DNA of 64,000 bases from Aneurinibacillus aneurinilyticus ATCC 12856. Its GTDB lineage: Bacteria > Bacillota > Bacilli > Aneurinibacillales > Aneurinibacillaceae. The translations under genes and the position numbers were made by a program. Positions 26,195-35,393 of this stretch are shown here, in pieces. The stretch lies in contig NZ_KE952845.1 in assembly GCF_000466385.1 (NCBI RefSeq), positions 23,094 to 87,093 of the forward strand, in the 5' to 3' direction. How positions within the stretch are numbered: the first letter of the stretch is position 1; each line of letters begins with the position of its first letter. The notes under the pieces are model-generated. The model did no database searches, was not told the origin of the DNA, and saw nothing but the letters and a program-made list of their open reading frames with translations.

Positions 26195-26875
26195 ATGGCA
26201 TTGAAAAACTGGATGCAGGGAAAGAAGAAATGGATTAGTAGTAGTATATGTCTTTTTATTCTCGTTAGTAGTGTTTATTTTTATAACCTTCAGCAAAAAC
26301 CCGCAGAACAAGCATTTGCCTTCGCTGAAGCTAAACCAGCCGCACAGACCTCTCAAGAAACAATTGATGAGGCTGCGCGTCGAATGGGAGAGCCGGAAGC
26401 GGAACGAAAGACGGATAACGCTCCGTCAGCGGGTTCTATCTCTATTGTAGTAGATGTGAAAGGTGCTGTAGTGAAGCCTGGTGTCTATGCCTTGCCCAGG
26501 GATGCACGTGTCTACCAGGCGATTGGCATGGCCGGGGGGCTGTTGCCGGAAGCAGATGCAAAGCAGGTCAACGGTGCGCAGTTACTTCAGGATGGTACCA
26601 TGCTGTATGTTCCACTAAAAGGAGAAGCATCCGCTCCTACGACAGCGGGGAGCATGATGAATGCTCCTGCTGCGGAAGAAGGTAAAATAAATCTTAATAC
26701 GGCAACCTCGGAACAGCTTCAGACGATTCCTGGCATTGGCCCTGGAAAGGCAGATGCAATTCTTCAATATAGAGAAGAGCACGGGCCATTTAAAACAGTC
26801 GACGAGCTTACAGGTGTATCTGGTATCGGTGCGAAGACAGTGGAGAAAATGAAAAGCAAACTTTTTGTTCAATAA
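26195..26875 (+). CDS. comEA: ComEA, DNA receptor for transformation
   Basis: A 226-residue membrane-anchored DNA-binding protein that pulls incoming DNA across the wall. The ATG at 26195 follows GAAGGGGAG. Order: short cytoplasmic start, membrane anchor (about 12-29), variable linker, SLBB domain (about 85-140, 'VVDVKGAVVKPGVYALP'), and a C-terminal helix-hairpin-helix pair ('NLNTATSEQLQTIPGIGPGK' and 'GVSGIGAKTVEKM'). It is separated from comEB and comEC by metY and other genes. Confidence 0.94.
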   Translation: MALKNWMQGKKKWISSSICLFILVSSVYFYNLQQKPAEQAFAFAEAKPAAQTSQETIDEAARRMGEPEAERKTDNAPSAGSISIVVDVKGAVVKPGVYALPRDARVYQAIGMAGGLLPEADAKQVNGAQLLQDGTMLYVPLKGEASAPTTAGSMMNAPAAEEGKINLNTATSEQLQTIPGIGPGKADAILQYREEHGPFKTVDELTGVSGIGAKTVEKMKSKLFVQ

Positions 26876-26891
26876 AAATTTTCGAATTAAG

Positions 26892-26920
26892 TTGACAGGT
26901 CGGAATAGTAAGGCTATAAT
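26892..26920 (+). promoter_or_regulatory. Promoter of the metY leader
   Basis: TTGACA (26892-26897), a 17-bp spacer and TATAAT (26915-26920): a full consensus sigma-A promoter 40-50 bp ahead of the S-box aptamer. Confidence 0.9.
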
Positions 26921-26962
26921 TACAAACAAGAACGAAGCAAGCATAATGAAATTTTATAAGTA

Positions 26963-27123
26963 ATCTCTTATCAAGAGCGGCAGAGGGACTGGCCCAATGA
27001 AGCCCGGCAACCGGCATGAAATGCAAGGTGCTAAATCCAGCAAAGCAGTGTGCTTTGGAAGATGAGAGCGATGGTACATACCTACGTAACCAACCCTCTT
27101 CTTCCAGGAAGAGGGTTTCTTAT
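26963..27123 (+). ncRNA. SAM-I (S-box) riboswitch with terminator
   Basis: The aptamer core is recognisable: CTCTTATCAAGAGCGGCAGA, then AGGGACTGGCCCAATGAAGC, CCGGCAACC and AAGGTGCTAAATCC, closing with GATGAGAG near 27068. A terminator follows: AACCCTCTTC pairs with GAAGAGGGTT (27092-27115), followed by TCTTATTT. High S-adenosylmethionine should stop transcription before metY. Confidence 0.95.
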
Positions 27124-27132
27124 TTCTGATTT

Positions 27133-27184
27133 AAGAAAGTATATAGCGCTATAAAGCGGGAAAGCAACATATACTTTCTTCCGA
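27133..27184. repeat. Dispersed repeat family 1, partial copy F (left hairpin only)
   Basis: AAGAAAGTATAT (27133-27144) pairs with ATATACTTTCTT (27169-27180) and is followed by CCGA, matching the left hairpin of copy B (AAGAAA..ATAT, TAAAG, ACATAT..TTTCTTCCGA). It lies between the S-box terminator and the metY RBS. Confidence 0.45.
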
Positions 27185-27191
27185 AAATTAA

Positions 27192-28517
<1,326 letters not shown>

Positions 28518-28540
28518 CACATATGATATTTGTTTTTTGT

Positions 28541-28573
28541 AAGGGGCGAGGAAATATTTCCGCCCCTTTTTTG
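28541..28573 (+). terminator. Terminator after metY
   Basis: AAGGGGCG...CGCCCCTT with an inner GGAAATATTTCC palindrome, then TTTT. Confidence 0.85.
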
Positions 28574-28668
28574 CGATACTTCTATCCCATCGTTTATTAT
28601 ATAAATAACGTTTGGCATTTCGGTATTGTAGATTGATTCAGTCGGATATATAGAAAAGAGGGAGATAG

Positions 28669-29172
28669 ATGGACGTACGAAAGTCATGGGATGAATATTT
28701 CATGGATCTAGCCTATATGGCGGCCACACGCGCTACATGTCCGCGTCGGCATGTTGGAGCCGTGTTGACCAGAAACAGAAAAGTTCTGGGCACGGCGTAC
28801 AATGGAAGTCCGAGCGGCGTCGATTCTTGTCTGGATGTAGGGTGCATGCTGCACAACTATTACGAAACAGACGGGAATGGTGTAATCCAGGAAAAGCAGA
28901 AATGCATTCGCACAATTCATGCTGAACAAAATTTGCTGCTATTCACTGATCAGGAAGATCGGCAGGGGGCAACAATCTATGTTACCGATCAGCCGTGCTG
29001 GACATGTGCCAATCTTATTGCCAATAGTGGCATTGCAGAAGTGGTCTATCACAGGGCATACGCCAAAGATTACGAGAAGGTTGCACGGCTATTTGCTCAG
29101 AAGAACATTGAATTTCGTCAGATGAAGGAATACACACCACCGACTGGTGTTAAGCTGGAGTTTGTGGATTAA
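28669..29172 (+). CDS. comEB: ComEB, dCMP deaminase family protein
   Basis: A 167-residue zinc-dependent deaminase, likely dCMP to dUMP. Zinc and catalytic residues are H84 and E86 in 'TIHAEQNLL', and C110 and C113 in 'PCWTC'. The N-terminal 'CPRRHVGAVLTRNRKVLGTAYNGSPSG' region is typical. In B. subtilis comEB lies between comEA and comEC but is dispensable for transformation. Here it stands alone after the metY terminator. Confidence 0.93.
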   Translation: MDVRKSWDEYFMDLAYMAATRATCPRRHVGAVLTRNRKVLGTAYNGSPSGVDSCLDVGCMLHNYYETDGNGVIQEKQKCIRTIHAEQNLLLFTDQEDRQGATIYVTDQPCWTCANLIANSGIAEVVYHRAYAKDYEKVARLFAQKNIEFRQMKEYTPPTGVKLEFVD

Positions 29173-29280
29173 GAGAAATTTTTTTATAAAATACACAAAA
29201 ATATGGTATGGATGTTAAGCAAGGGGGTAAAGATGTAGCAAGAGGATATATTCTGTTGAACTACGAACGAGGTGATTTCA

Positions 29281-29865
29281 ATGCAACCGAATGTCGCAAC
29301 GATCCGTGGTGTATGTGATAATTTTCAAGCTCCGCAGGAAAGAACAGACGATGTGTACCGCATTGTGGAAGAAGCGAAGACGCGCCCCGAAATCACGGTA
29401 GAAGAGAAAAAGACAATGCAGGGTACACTGCTGCTTGGCTTCTATACCGAACACGGTGTTTTCCGCTTAGTCGTACAAGCGGGTCTGCCGATTAAAGGTC
29501 GGCTCTATATAAATGGGATTACTGAAGAAGAAATGGCAATCAACCCTCTTATCCGTTTGTTTTATGGCTCCGTATATTTGATGGGAGCGAGCGGTATGCT
29601 TCGCCTCTATGAAGAAGGAGTAAGCAAGGATATTCATTTCCGTGAAGGTCGTATTTATGAGAATAACGGATTTGGGGAAGAGAAAGAGTTGGCCAACATT
29701 CTGGTAGAGCAATATATTGATCAGCAAATTGTTGAAGGTCGCATTAATTTTCTGTTGGAGAAGTTGAACGATTGTATGGTGCAGAAGGAAGAACCGAATA
29801 CGCATATAATTAAGCAGGAATTGTCTGAGTTAACGGGACAGTGGAATGAACTGCAGAATTTTTAA
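29281..29865 (+). CDS. Unrecognised 194-residue cytoplasmic protein
   Basis: I do not recognise a family. The ATG at 29281 has GAGGTGAT upstream. The protein is acidic (many Glu), soluble, without signal or membrane segment. It has an N-terminal alpha/beta-looking part ('TLLLGFYTEHGVFRLVVQAG', 'KGRLYINGITEEEMAINPL') and helical C-terminal segments ('ELANILVEQYIDQQIVEG'). Codon use looks like that of its neighbours. It is bounded by its own terminator, so it is a single-gene unit between comEB and the MazG-like gene. Confidence 0.7.
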   Translation: MQPNVATIRGVCDNFQAPQERTDDVYRIVEEAKTRPEITVEEKKTMQGTLLLGFYTEHGVFRLVVQAGLPIKGRLYINGITEEEMAINPLIRLFYGSVYLMGASGMLRLYEEGVSKDIHFREGRIYENNGFGEEKELANILVEQYIDQQIVEGRINFLLEKLNDCMVQKEEPNTHIIKQELSELTGQWNELQNF

Positions 29866-29898
29866 AAGGAAAGAGGAGTATACTCTTTCCTTTTTTTT
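29864..29898 (+). terminator. Terminator after the 194-residue protein gene
   Basis: AAAGGAAAGAG pairs with CTCTTTCCTTT, followed by a run of T. Confidence 0.85.
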
Positions 29899-29970
29899 AC
29901 ATTTAAATTATCTTTTATGATACAATAAAATAAAAACAGAGATACATGCTACAAGGGAGAAAGGAAGGGA

Positions 29971-30612
29971 ATGAGGATGGAAATAGTGCTTCCCAGATTA
30001 AATCGGCTGGTTCCTTCATTAGAATCAACATTTCATAAATTGGTGGAGGAGCAAGGGGAGTTAAGCGAAGCGATACTGGGATGGATAGATGAGCAGGGAA
30101 CGCCTCGGGCACGCGAAGCGCTTGAGAATGTAGCCGGTGAACTGCTGGACGTGGCACAGACCTGTATCTCCATGACTTTCGTACTGGAGGATTTGGCGCC
30201 GGATGTAAGATTGGAAGAAATGATTGATGACCATCTAGCCAAGCTATTGCGTAAGGGATACTTGCATAGCGTAGCTGGAGACATTTATATTACTGTAAAT
30301 AAAGATGGCTTTCGGGAGCTGAGCTTGCCTCGATTGGTTATTCCAGGCGTCACGATGGACAGCACGGTGCTGAACATTTCGGTGGCAATTGGACGATTTG
30401 CTCAGTGGATTGGCAAGTTTCGTGGTGCAAGCGGCGAAGTCAGAAGATATACGGATGAACAGATTCTTAAAGGATGCGGCTTGAACTTATTACATATTGC
30501 TCAATGCTGTTTTACGATGCTATACATACTGGAAGAAACATTTTTGATGGATATTGACGTTCTCATGCGTATGCATATAGATAAATTGAAAAGGCGCGGG
30601 TACGTGGGATAA
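29971..30612 (+). CDS. Possible MazG-like protein with a tandem duplicated domain
   Basis: A 213-residue protein made of two related halves. Residues 19-97 ('STFHKLVEEQGELSEAILGW', 'ENVAGELLDVAQTCISMTF', 'DHLAKLLRKGY') look like an all-helical MazG/dUTPase-type domain, with E26, E27, E30 and the ExxD pair E57/D60. Residues 131-211 ('GLNLLHIAQCCFTMLYILEE', 'HIDKLKRRGY') repeat the pattern, but the acidic residues are replaced (E30 to R142, E57 to N172, D60 to H175). The first half may hydrolyse nucleotides; the second looks inactive. Starting at ATG 29977 instead is equally possible. Its stop overlaps the comEC start (TAATG). Confidence 0.65.
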   Translation: MRMEIVLPRLNRLVPSLESTFHKLVEEQGELSEAILGWIDEQGTPRAREALENVAGELLDVAQTCISMTFVLEDLAPDVRLEEMIDDHLAKLLRKGYLHSVAGDIYITVNKDGFRELSLPRLVIPGVTMDSTVLNISVAIGRFAQWIGKFRGASGEVRRYTDEQILKGCGLNLLHIAQCCFTMLYILEETFLMDIDVLMRMHIDKLKRRGYVG

Positions 30613-33020
30613 TGGTGAGGCAGCGGACGCTTTTAATTTGTAGTTTATACATGCTGGGCGGACTTGTTTGCGCTTCTCAGTTTGTTCATAGCGTCCGCGC
30701 AGGCCTTGGCCTGCTTTTGCTGACAATTGTGCTTGGGATTTTGCCACTCTGGCTTCAAAAAGAAGTGTTTTCCCGCTCACTTGTTTTGGTAGGTCTGGCT
30801 TGTTTGTGCACAGGTTTTATGTATTATATATGGACAGAGCAACGCAACACAAGTGTGTTGCCGGAAGCGGCGAATGCGGCCTTTACTGGACGCATTGAGA
30901 GCCCTGTGGTTTTTGATGGAAATCGATGTAAGTTTACCCTGCGCATCAATAGCTTGGAAGACAAGGAGTTGCTGCGCTCGGAAAAGGTCCAAGCCACGCT
31001 TTATTTTCGGGATAAAGCATCACGTAACGAAGCGGAAAAAGTGCTCGGATACGGCACGGAGCTTGCAGGTCCCATAGAATTAATGATACCGTCTTCCCCT
31101 ACTAACCCGGAATCATTTGACTATCCCGCCTATCTTCACTGGCAACGGATTCATCGTCTTGGTAAGATTATGGATATGCGCAGTCTTTCCTATCGAGAAG
31201 CTAAACTGAATTTTACCGTGGCTATGATGTCTTCACAACGGTGGCTGGCGGATCGTGTATCCAGTCTGTTTGCGCCAGAGGCAGCTGGCTTGCTTTCCGG
31301 GATGCTTCTGGGAGCGGTGGATGATATTGACCCGGATACGTATGCAACGTTTTCTTCATTAGGTCTCACGCATATTGTTGCGATTTCTGGACAGCATATT
31401 GCACTGCTGAGCGCAGGGGTGCTCTATGTATTGCGCTTATGTGGTGTAACAAAGAGGCGAGCCTATATAACGCTTGCATTATTTCTGCCTCTGTATGTAA
31501 TTATGAGTGGTTCCAGCGCCTCGGCTGTTCGTGCCCTTATTATGGGTGAATTCGTTTTGCTCGCATTGATTGTAGGCAGGCTTAAAGACGGATGGAATTT
31601 GCTAGGCGCTGCATTTTTGCTTATGATAGGATACGATCCGTATTACATTCATAATGTAGGATTTCAACTATCCTACCTCGTTACTTTTGGCTTGCTTGTG
31701 TTTGTGCCGCCTATTATGAATAAATGTACCGCCGGATCATTGGCTATAAGAAGTTTGATCGCGGTTACAATTGCGGCGACATTAGTATCGTTTCCGCTAA
31801 CAATCTACTATTTTCACGTATATTCTTTTCTATCACCAATGATCAATTTTTTGTTTGTTCCCTTTGTTAGCATATTGATTGCGCCGCTTTCGGTCGTTTC
31901 TATCATTTTGGGGAGCGTACATCCAGCTCTTGGATTTTTGACGTCCAAAATAGTAGATATTCTGTTGCTTCCTGCACTGCGGTTGTTGCGAATCATAGAG
32001 CAGGATTATTCGCTGCGATTCGCTTTTGAGTCGCCTTCGCTATGGTGGATGCTAGGATATTTCGGCTGGCTTATCTTTCTTACTGCATGGTTATATGATA
32101 GAATAACCTTTAATTGGAAAACAAAAACATGCCTTGTCCTTTTTCCGGCACTTCTATTTGGTATGCTCTTTTTTTCATGGCTGAAAAAAGAAGTTGTGGT
32201 TACTTTTTTGGATGTGGGTCAAGGAGATGCTATCGTAATTGAAACACCTGGACGTACCGTGCTGATTGATGGCGGGGGTTCTCCGCTCCTTTTTGGGGAG
32301 CAGGCGTGGGAGAGGCGACGCGAACCGTTTAATCCGGTCAAATCTACTGTCATCCCCTTTCTGCATGCAAAAGGAATTTCTTCGCTCGATTTAGTTGTTA
32401 TGACCCACGGTGATAGCGATCATATTGGCGGTATTTCCTATTTGCTGGAGCATATGCCTGTTCGGCAGGTAATGGTCAATGGATTGCCAGCCCGTACCGA
32501 GATTGAAAAAAAAGTGAATGAATTACTTCACTATAAACGTATTCCTATATTGAAGGCTAAACAGGGCCAAGTGTGGAGTGAAGAACCTGGCATCGTCTGG
32601 CGGGTTCTGAATCCTGTTCGTGTGCTTTCACCAGAAGGGGAAGATAATGCATATTCTGTTGTATTATGGCTTGAAGCATACGGGTCAACGTTTCTATTTA
32701 CCGGTGATCTGGAACAGGAAGGAGAAATGAGACTATTGCATGAGAAAGCTGTCGGAACAGTGGATGTGCTTAAAGTAGGCCATCATGGGAGCAGAACCTC
32801 AACATCTAAGCCCTGGGTGGAAGCTCTTTCGCCAAAGCTGTCCGTTATCTCGGCCGGAAAGAAGAATCGGTACGGACACCCGCATCGCGAAGTCATAGAA
32901 AGATTGGAAACGAATGGGAGCATCATCCTCCGCACTGATAGATGCGGCGCAGCGGTCGTACGCGTGCGTGAAGGTGCGCTTACATATAAAACAATGGAAT
33001 CCAATGCTGGATGCAAATAA
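30612..33020 (+). CDS. comEC: ComEC, DNA uptake channel
   Basis: An 802-residue polytopic protein forming the channel for single-stranded DNA in transformation. An N-terminal DUF4131 region with membrane segments precedes an OB-like extracellular part. The Competence domain follows (about 215-490, 'GLTHIVAISGQHIALLSAG' and 'SGSSASAVRALIM'), then a metallo-beta-lactamase domain (about 525-790, 'FLDVGQGDAIVIETPG', 'MTHGDSDHIGG', 'LKVGHHGSRTSTS'). The intact metal motif suggests a working nuclease. It is coupled to the MazG-like gene by a 1-bp overlap. Confidence 0.96.
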   Translation: MVRQRTLLICSLYMLGGLVCASQFVHSVRAGLGLLLLTIVLGILPLWLQKEVFSRSLVLVGLACLCTGFMYYIWTEQRNTSVLPEAANAAFTGRIESPVVFDGNRCKFTLRINSLEDKELLRSEKVQATLYFRDKASRNEAEKVLGYGTELAGPIELMIPSSPTNPESFDYPAYLHWQRIHRLGKIMDMRSLSYREAKLNFTVAMMSSQRWLADRVSSLFAPEAAGLLSGMLLGAVDDIDPDTYATFSSLGLTHIVAISGQHIALLSAGVLYVLRLCGVTKRRAYITLALFLPLYVIMSGSSASAVRALIMGEFVLLALIVGRLKDGWNLLGAAFLLMIGYDPYYIHNVGFQLSYLVTFGLLVFVPPIMNKCTAGSLAIRSLIAVTIAATLVSFPLTIYYFHVYSFLSPMINFLFVPFVSILIAPLSVVSIILGSVHPALGFLTSKIVDILLLPALRLLRIIEQDYSLRFAFESPSLWWMLGYFGWLIFLTAWLYDRITFNWKTKTCLVLFPALLFGMLFFSWLKKEVVVTFLDVGQGDAIVIETPGRTVLIDGGGSPLLFGEQAWERRREPFNPVKSTVIPFLHAKGISSLDLVVMTHGDSDHIGGISYLLEHMPVRQVMVNGLPARTEIEKKVNELLHYKRIPILKAKQGQVWSEEPGIVWRVLNPVRVLSPEGEDNAYSVVLWLEAYGSTFLFTGDLEQEGEMRLLHEKAVGTVDVLKVGHHGSRTSTSKPWVEALSPKLSVISAGKKNRYGHPHREVIERLETNGSIILRTDRCGAAVVRVREGALTYKTMESNAGCK

Positions 33021-33187
33021 AGTGAAACTTTATGCAGTAAGGGTTTCTTCATTTCCTATTGCGTGTTAGTTTAACATATCGAACCTTTAAGGGTAGTTTG
33101 TCCTCCGCCTGAGCTTCGTCGATTTGTCCAAATCTTGAGGTGAGGATATTACTGCCCGTTAAAGCTGGAAAATTTTTTAGATATTCA

Positions 33188-33226
33188 TGCAACATTTAGT
33201 GCAACATTTAGTATATACCTTACGTC
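33188..33226 (+). promoter_or_regulatory. Candidate ECF-type autoregulated promoter
   Basis: TGCAACATTTAG is directly repeated (33188-33199 and 33200-33211). The second TGCAAC (33200-33205) and CGTC (33223-33226) are 17 bp apart, matching the general ECF AAC/CGT promoter type. It lies about 28 bp before the GTG start of the sigma gene. The rest of 33021-33253 holds only a weak hairpin after comEC. Confidence 0.6.
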
Positions 33227-33253
33227 TGAGGTATTGAGAGGGGAGGCACGGGC

Positions 33254-33796
33254 GTGGTTGATGCAGAGTTAGTACGCTCCGCCCAGAACGGGGATCGGGA
33301 AGCTCTTGTACAATTGTTGAAAGTGATAGAGCATTCCGTTTACCGCACCGCTTTTTACGTATTGGGGAACGAGCAAGATGCGCTGGACGCCTCTCAAGAG
33401 GCGTTAATTCGAATTTATACGAAAATCGATACCTACCAGGAGAAAGCGAAGTTTTCAACCTGGGTGCAGCGTATCGTGACCAATGTGTGCATAGATAAAT
33501 TTCGTAAAAAGAAAGAAACCGTATCGATTGATCAGCACGAGCTTACCCTGTATGATGTGCAAAACGTAGAGCAGGAAGTGGAAAGGGCGGGAATGGCAGA
33601 AGAAGTCAGAAGAGCGATCAAGCGGCTTCCGGAGCATCAACGTACGGTTGTTACGTTGCGCTACCTCCAGGATTTATCGTACGGAGAAATTGCGGAAGTT
33701 ATGAATATGCCATTAAATACCGTAAAATCATACCTCTATAGGGCCCGGCAACAACTTCAGGAATTACTACATGAATATCAGAAAGGTGGTGTGTAG
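33254..33796 (+). CDS. ECF sigma factor (SigW-like)
   Basis: A 180-residue ECF sigma factor with region 2 ('VYRTAFYVLGNEQDALDASQ', 'KAKFSTWVQRIVTNVCIDKF') and region 4 ('AIKRLPEHQRTVVTLRYLQD', 'YGEIAEVMNMPLNTVKSYLY'). It has no C-terminal extension. The GTG start is preceded by GGGGAGG. The next gene encodes its zinc-finger anti-sigma factor, so it probably answers an envelope stress. The promoter at 33200-33226 suggests autoregulation. The SigW label is by general resemblance only. Confidence 0.92.
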   Translation: MVDAELVRSAQNGDREALVQLLKVIEHSVYRTAFYVLGNEQDALDASQEALIRIYTKIDTYQEKAKFSTWVQRIVTNVCIDKFRKKKETVSIDQHELTLYDVQNVEQEVERAGMAEEVRRAIKRLPEHQRTVVTLRYLQDLSYGEIAEVMNMPLNTVKSYLYRARQQLQELLHEYQKGGV

Positions 33797-33797
33797 A

Positions 33798-35069
33798 GTG
33801 AGTTGCGAAGAAGCTTATGAGTGGATACAGCGTGATCTGGACGACGAGCTTACTGATGTTGAAAAAGAAAAGCTAATGCTGCATTTGGCAGCATGCCGGG
33901 ATTGCTCGTCATTATATGACCGCTTGAACTCTCTCTCTACGCATCTGGCGCAGCTTCCTATGGTGGAACCGCCATATAGCATTGTAGAATCCATCTTGCC
34001 GGAACTTGATCGGATCGATAGCGAACGAAGCATTCCTCCGATTGCTAAGGAGCAGGCAGCAGCTGTGGAATTACCGCAGCGCCTTTCTCGCAGGGCAATC
34101 TGGTATCGCTATATCGGCGGAGCTACGGCGGCTGGTTTGTTGATATCAGCTGTTGCTTTTATGCTTAATTATACGAATACCGATATCAAGGAGACGGCGC
34201 TTTCGACTTCCGAGATCGCCCGTGTGGAGGATGCGCCTGGAACAAAAGCGCAAACGATGGCCGGTGCAGGCGATGATAAACAGGCTGAGCTTCACCAGAA
34301 ACAGCAGACGGAGCTGGAGGGACAGCCTGCTGAGGCACAGACGCCTGTCGGTGGGAAAGCTGGGGAAGAGCAGCCTTCTGATAATGGCTCCCCTGGCCCG
34401 AATACGTCGGGAAGCGTAGATGTTCCTACAGAGCAGCGGACGCAAGGAGCTTCCAAAGCTCAGGAAGTACATCCTGAGCAACGGCAGGCAAGTGAACAGA
34501 AGCCAAAGCCGGAGAATCCGAAGCGGGAGTCAGCGAATGAACCTTCTGTTCAGCCGAATGCTGAATCGGGGACAGTCAAGCCTAAGCCGGATGAGCCAAT
34601 TATGAATAGCTCAGATCCTAAGGCAGCAGTTGCTCAGGTGCCGGAGTCATCCGCAGACAATAAGGCGTCAGCTGATGAGAATGAACCTCCTGTCGATAAC
34701 AAAAAATCAATCTCGAACGGGTTGATAGCTTTTGTTCAGGAAGATGGAAAACAGCCGAAAAAACCGGCAAAACAAGGCATAGCTGCGTCAGGGCAAAGCG
34801 ATGCAAATAAGACAACGAAACAGGAGTATTTTGTAAGCAAGACAGACAGCGCCCTGCTGGTCCGCAACGCAGATGGGGGCATTGAGTTTGTTACCCATAC
34901 ATGGAACGAGATGTATAATGTATCGTACCGTTGGATTGGGGAGAAGAAAATTGTGTATAAGCTTGAATACATTGGGCGAAAAGGCGAAGATGGTGTTACG
35001 GCTTCACAGCCACAGGAATGGCTAATTGACCTTGAAAAAAATGTTGAACGTCCACTTTACAATAAATAA
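33798..35069 (+). CDS. Zinc-finger anti-sigma factor with long low-complexity ectodomain
   Basis: A 423-residue membrane protein. The GTG at 33798 is 1 bp past the sigma gene stop and has AAAGGTGG in front. An N-terminal ZAS domain with H29-xxx-C33-xx-C36 ('LHLAACRDC') should hold the sigma factor. A membrane segment follows ('GATAAGLLISAVAFML', about 105-120). Then about 200 residues are rich in Gln, Glu, Pro, Ser, Lys and Ala and are probably disordered. A folded C-terminal part (about 350-420, 'YNVSYRWIGEKKIVYKLEYI') lies outside the cell. Release by regulated proteolysis is inferred from the family. Confidence 0.9.
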   Translation: MSCEEAYEWIQRDLDDELTDVEKEKLMLHLAACRDCSSLYDRLNSLSTHLAQLPMVEPPYSIVESILPELDRIDSERSIPPIAKEQAAAVELPQRLSRRAIWYRYIGGATAAGLLISAVAFMLNYTNTDIKETALSTSEIARVEDAPGTKAQTMAGAGDDKQAELHQKQQTELEGQPAEAQTPVGGKAGEEQPSDNGSPGPNTSGSVDVPTEQRTQGASKAQEVHPEQRQASEQKPKPENPKRESANEPSVQPNAESGTVKPKPDEPIMNSSDPKAAVAQVPESSADNKASADENEPPVDNKKSISNGLIAFVQEDGKQPKKPAKQGIAASGQSDANKTTKQEYFVSKTDSALLVRNADGGIEFVTHTWNEMYNVSYRWIGEKKIVYKLEYIGRKGEDGVTASQPQEWLIDLEKNVERPLYNK

Positions 35070-35189
35070 GCACCCTTTCTTCTCTCGTGCGTATGATGTA
35101 GTAAAGGCAACGGTGCTTATCGCTCGGCCTCCGGGAAAAGGGCCCACCTGGACCTTGAGCGTTTACATATACGCACAGCCTTCCACAGG

Positions 35190-35217
35190 CCATGGCACAC
35201 TTTGCCATGGTTTTTTT
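35190..35217 (+). terminator. Terminator after the anti-sigma gene
   Basis: CCATGGCA pairs with TGCCATGG, followed by seven T. It lies about 120 bp after the stop codon. Confidence 0.85.
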
Positions 35218-35230
35218 GTTTTGTATAATA

Positions 35231-35367
35231 TCAAGGGTGTTGATTATCCAGTACGATCTAGAGTGGATAGCCACCACACCGTGCCCCAAACGGGCGTCGG
35301 TCCAGCCTTGGCGACACGTGCATCTCCCATTCTCCAATATATGGATAATGAACTGGTATAGTATAAT
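35231..35367. repeat. Dispersed repeat family 2, copy 2 (upstream of holA)
   Basis: Terminal inverted repeats GTTGATTATCCA (35239-35250) and TGGATAATGAAC (35342-35353). The left 20 bp (TGATTATCCAGTACGAT) is shared with copy 1. The right edge GGTATAGTATAAT supplies a good -10-like hexamer 27 bp before the holA start. The remaining part of the 35070-35393 gap holds only the terminator. Confidence 0.6.
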
Positions 35368-35393
35368 ATGTAAGGAGGATTGAGGTGACATAG

